This document shows, piece after piece, positions 5,608 through 6,823 of a stretch of DNA of 6,823 nt. The stretch's first letter is position 1; every line of letters starts with the position of its first letter. Under the pieces are notes generated by a model. It made no database searches, had not been told where the DNA came from, and saw only the letters and a list, made by a program, of their open reading frames with translations. The DNA comes from Phycisphaerae bacterium (GTDB taxonomy: Bacteria > Planctomycetota > Phycisphaerae > UBA1845 > Fen-1342). A program made the translations under genes and the position numbers. Location: positions 1 to 6,823 of the forward strand of contig JAGVEP010000202.1 of assembly GCA_020058145.1 (NCBI GenBank). The letters run 5' to 3'.

Positions 5608-6561
5608 TCACTGCCACCACGGCGGATCAATGCCGAAGTAGTCGGTCGAGTATGCGTATGGCCGCGGCCGCATGCCTTGGTTCGGCCCCGACCTCGGCCA
5701 GAGCCACGCCCTGACAACGGCCTCCCACCCCGTGCCGCCGTTGCTGCGTGTGTCCCGAACGATGTAATCCGCGTGGCCATCGAGGTACCCCGCGCTATGC
5801 TTACTTAGCTCGCCATGATTGCCGGCCAGCGAAACCCCAAACTGGAGACCCCAGTCCATCGGATCCTCAATGTAAAACGTGAATGTCGCCGCCTGGCCGT
5901 TGAGAACTTCCCGTACAGCCGCGTTGTTGGCGACCAGCCAACCTAGTGCCGGTCTCGCGGGATCAAGTTCCCAGAGGCTACCACCCCAAGGTGTGACCAG
6001 GGAGACTGCGCCAGGGCCCGGGTCCAAAGCGTGTAGGTTATACTGGTAGCTTGTACCGACATCGTCGTAGCAACTGATCGCATTCGGAGCCTGGTTGGGC
6101 GGACCCTGCCAATCCAATGACTCGTGCGACGACCTGTCGCTCGGGCAGCGCACGACCCGGACCTCGGTCCGCTGTCGTGTCTGGTCAGCATAAACCACGT
6201 CCGGCTCGATTCTCGCACCCATCAGGTACGGATTAAGTGCTTTATCCTGCACCTCCGACCAGAACCACCCGAACTGGGGGCCCCAATAGTCGCGTGTCGT
6301 TTTTCCACCATACCCCCAAGTGCACACCGCGCCCCAAGAAGGGTCGCGGACAAGTGGAAACCGGTTTTCGTAGTCGTTAAGGTACGCGCTCGTCGCGCGC
6401 ATCAACTCGTGCAGGTTTGACAGACACTTGGCTACCCGCGTCTGCTCACCGGCATCGCGCAGGAGCGGGGGCACGAGAGGGACAAGTAAGACCGTAAGTG
6501 TCCCCACGACAATGAGATCGGTCAATGTGAACGCTCGACGCCACACCCGAACCTGCGCCAT
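5608..6561 (-). CDS. Prepilin-like (type II secretion/DUF1559-style) protein
   Basis: A 317-residue protein with a class III prepilin N-terminus. A short basic leader, MAQVRVWRRA, is followed by FTLTDLIVVGTLTVLLVPLV, the hydrophobic helix that anchors pilin subunits in the membrane before assembly. Cleavage by prepilin peptidase would fall between Ala10 and Phe11. The next part, KCLSNLHELMRATSAYLNDY (45-64), is the usual helix of planctomycete pseudopilins. Near the C-terminus, His255 and the Asp261-Gly262-His263 turn match the H-x-G...DGH signature of this family. Two details are unusual: the -1 residue is Ala instead of Gly, and mature position 5 is Asp15 instead of the nearly universal Glu. 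ATG 6561 is chosen because GGAGG lies 7 nt upstream; a TTG at 6642 would add 27 residues with no ribosome site. The large secreted protein follows 70 nt downstream on the same strand, so the two are probably co-transcribed. Its exact role (pilus, secretion or surface display) is unknown. Confidence 0.88.
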   Translation of the reverse strand: MAQVRVWRRAFTLTDLIVVGTLTVLLVPLVPPLLRDAGEQTRVAKCLSNLHELMRATSAYLNDYENRFPLVRDPSWGAVCTWGYGGKTTRDYWGPQFGWFWSEVQDKALNPYLMGARIEPDVVYADQTRQRTEVRVVRCPSDRSSHESLDWQGPPNQAPNAISCYDDVGTSYQYNLHALDPGPGAVSLVTPWGGSLWELDPARPALGWLVANNAAVREVLNGQAATFTFYIEDPMDWGLQFGVSLAGNHGELSKHSAGYLDGHADYIVRDTRSNGGTGWEAVVRAWLWPRSGPNQGMRPRPYAYSTDYFGIDPPWWQ

Positions 6562-6568
6562 GACACGT

Positions 6569-6573
6569 CCTCC
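6569..6573 (-). promoter_or_regulatory. Ribosome binding site fixing the prepilin start
   Basis: A perfect GGAGG on the minus strand, 7 nt before ATG 6561. It places the prepilin cleavage site ten residues in, as expected for a short leader peptide, and rules out the longer TTG reading from 6642. Confidence 0.85.
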
Positions 6574-6663
6574 GACGGCGGCGAGGAGTCGTGCCAAGGT
6601 GCCCAGCCACAGGTCGCCGCCCAAAGCCCAAGTGGCGGGCAAATCACCGGAACGGCCATTTTT

Positions 6664-6693
6664 ATGCTAGCACGTTCCTCGGTGTCACATCAA
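6664..6693 (-). promoter_or_regulatory. Candidate sigma70-like promoter of the prepilin operon
   Basis: On the minus strand TTGATG (6688-6693) and TAGCAT (6664-6669) are separated by 18 nt; each matches the E. coli -35 or -10 consensus at four of six positions. A start near 6657 would give a leader of about 95 nt before the prepilin ATG. The match is moderate and planctomycete promoters are poorly defined, so this is tentative. Confidence 0.35.
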
Positions 6694-6704
6694 TGGGGTG
6701 TGAC
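6684..6704. promoter_or_regulatory. Palindrome overlapping the candidate -35 box, possible operator
   Basis: GTCACA (6684-6689) and TGTGAC (6699-6704) are perfect inverted repeats 9 nt apart. The candidate -35 of the minus-strand operon lies across the left half-site and spacer. The palindrome sits in the divergent gap, so a bound regulator could affect both directions. A run of six T (6707-6712) follows on the + strand, which would also fit a weak terminator, but no + strand gene lies upstream to need one. Confidence 0.4.
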
Positions 6705-6774
6705 CATTTTTTGTGGCAAGGCCCAGCAGTTGGTGGATAATGGGTTAACATGAGATTGGGTTTGGTTTCTTGGC

Positions 6775-6781
6775 AAGGAGG
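6775..6781 (+). promoter_or_regulatory. Ribosome binding site of the truncated right-end gene
   Basis: AAGGAGG, a near-perfect Shine-Dalgarno sequence, lies 8 nt before ATG 6790. Farther upstream GATAAT (6736-6741) resembles a -10 box, but the best -35 candidate, TTGTGG at 6711, is 19 nt away, so no promoter is claimed. Confidence 0.8.
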
Positions 6782-6789
6782 CCGGAGCG

Positions 6790-6823
6790 ATGACGCAGCC
6801 GCCTAGCCCGAAGTTCCTCCTGC
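6790..6823 (+). CDS. 5' end of an unidentified gene, cut by the window edge
   Basis: ATG 6790 behind a strong AAGGAGG site opens a frame that runs to the window edge without a stop and encodes MTQPPSPKFLL. Eleven residues are too few to assign a family. The gene is transcribed away from the prepilin operon, and the 228-nt gap between their starts must hold both promoters. Confidence 0.65.
   Translation, partial: MTQPPSPKFLL

Overview
The window reads as bacterial, GC-rich DNA, most likely from a planctomycete (a Phycisphaerae-like lineage is my best guess). The main evidence is a very large secreted protein that combines Cys-rich GACC motifs with a dockerin of the type DLNCDGxVDFDDIN. It is preceded by a DUF1559-like prepilin. 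Short palindromic repeats fill the gaps between genes, which also fits this group. The placement is inferred from recognised protein styles, not from a search.

Layout, left to right. Positions 1-225 (+) hold the 3' end of an unrecognised gene. Positions 226-433 are intergenic and carry a tandem 60-bp repeat array. A fumarylacetoacetate-hydrolase (FAH) family enzyme follows on the + strand (434-1228) and uses a TTG start. A small cupin protein (1334-1693, -) converges on it. The 105-bp gap between their stops holds a single double-hairpin element (1248-1299) that shares its left half with the array units. Positions 1694-2042 contain no convincing gene but do carry a strong 13-bp-stem hairpin and an extra copy of one arm.

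The right half is a probable two-gene operon on the minus strand. A prepilin-like protein (5608-6561) comes first. After a 70-nt gap comes a secreted protein of 1164 residues (2043-5537), built from five beta-rich units, a separate beta domain, five Cys-rich motifs and an internal dockerin. A divergent intergenic region (6562-6789) separates this operon from the first codons of another + strand gene (6790 onward). It contains a palindrome that overlaps a candidate -35 box.

The FAH and cupin proteins look like ordinary soluble metabolic proteins. The minus-strand operon looks like envelope or extracellular biology. I see no complete defence system, transposase, integrase, tRNA or rRNA. The best candidates for something undescribed are the modular three-way-junction repeats (units at 301, 361 and 1248) and the interleaved architecture of the giant secreted protein.
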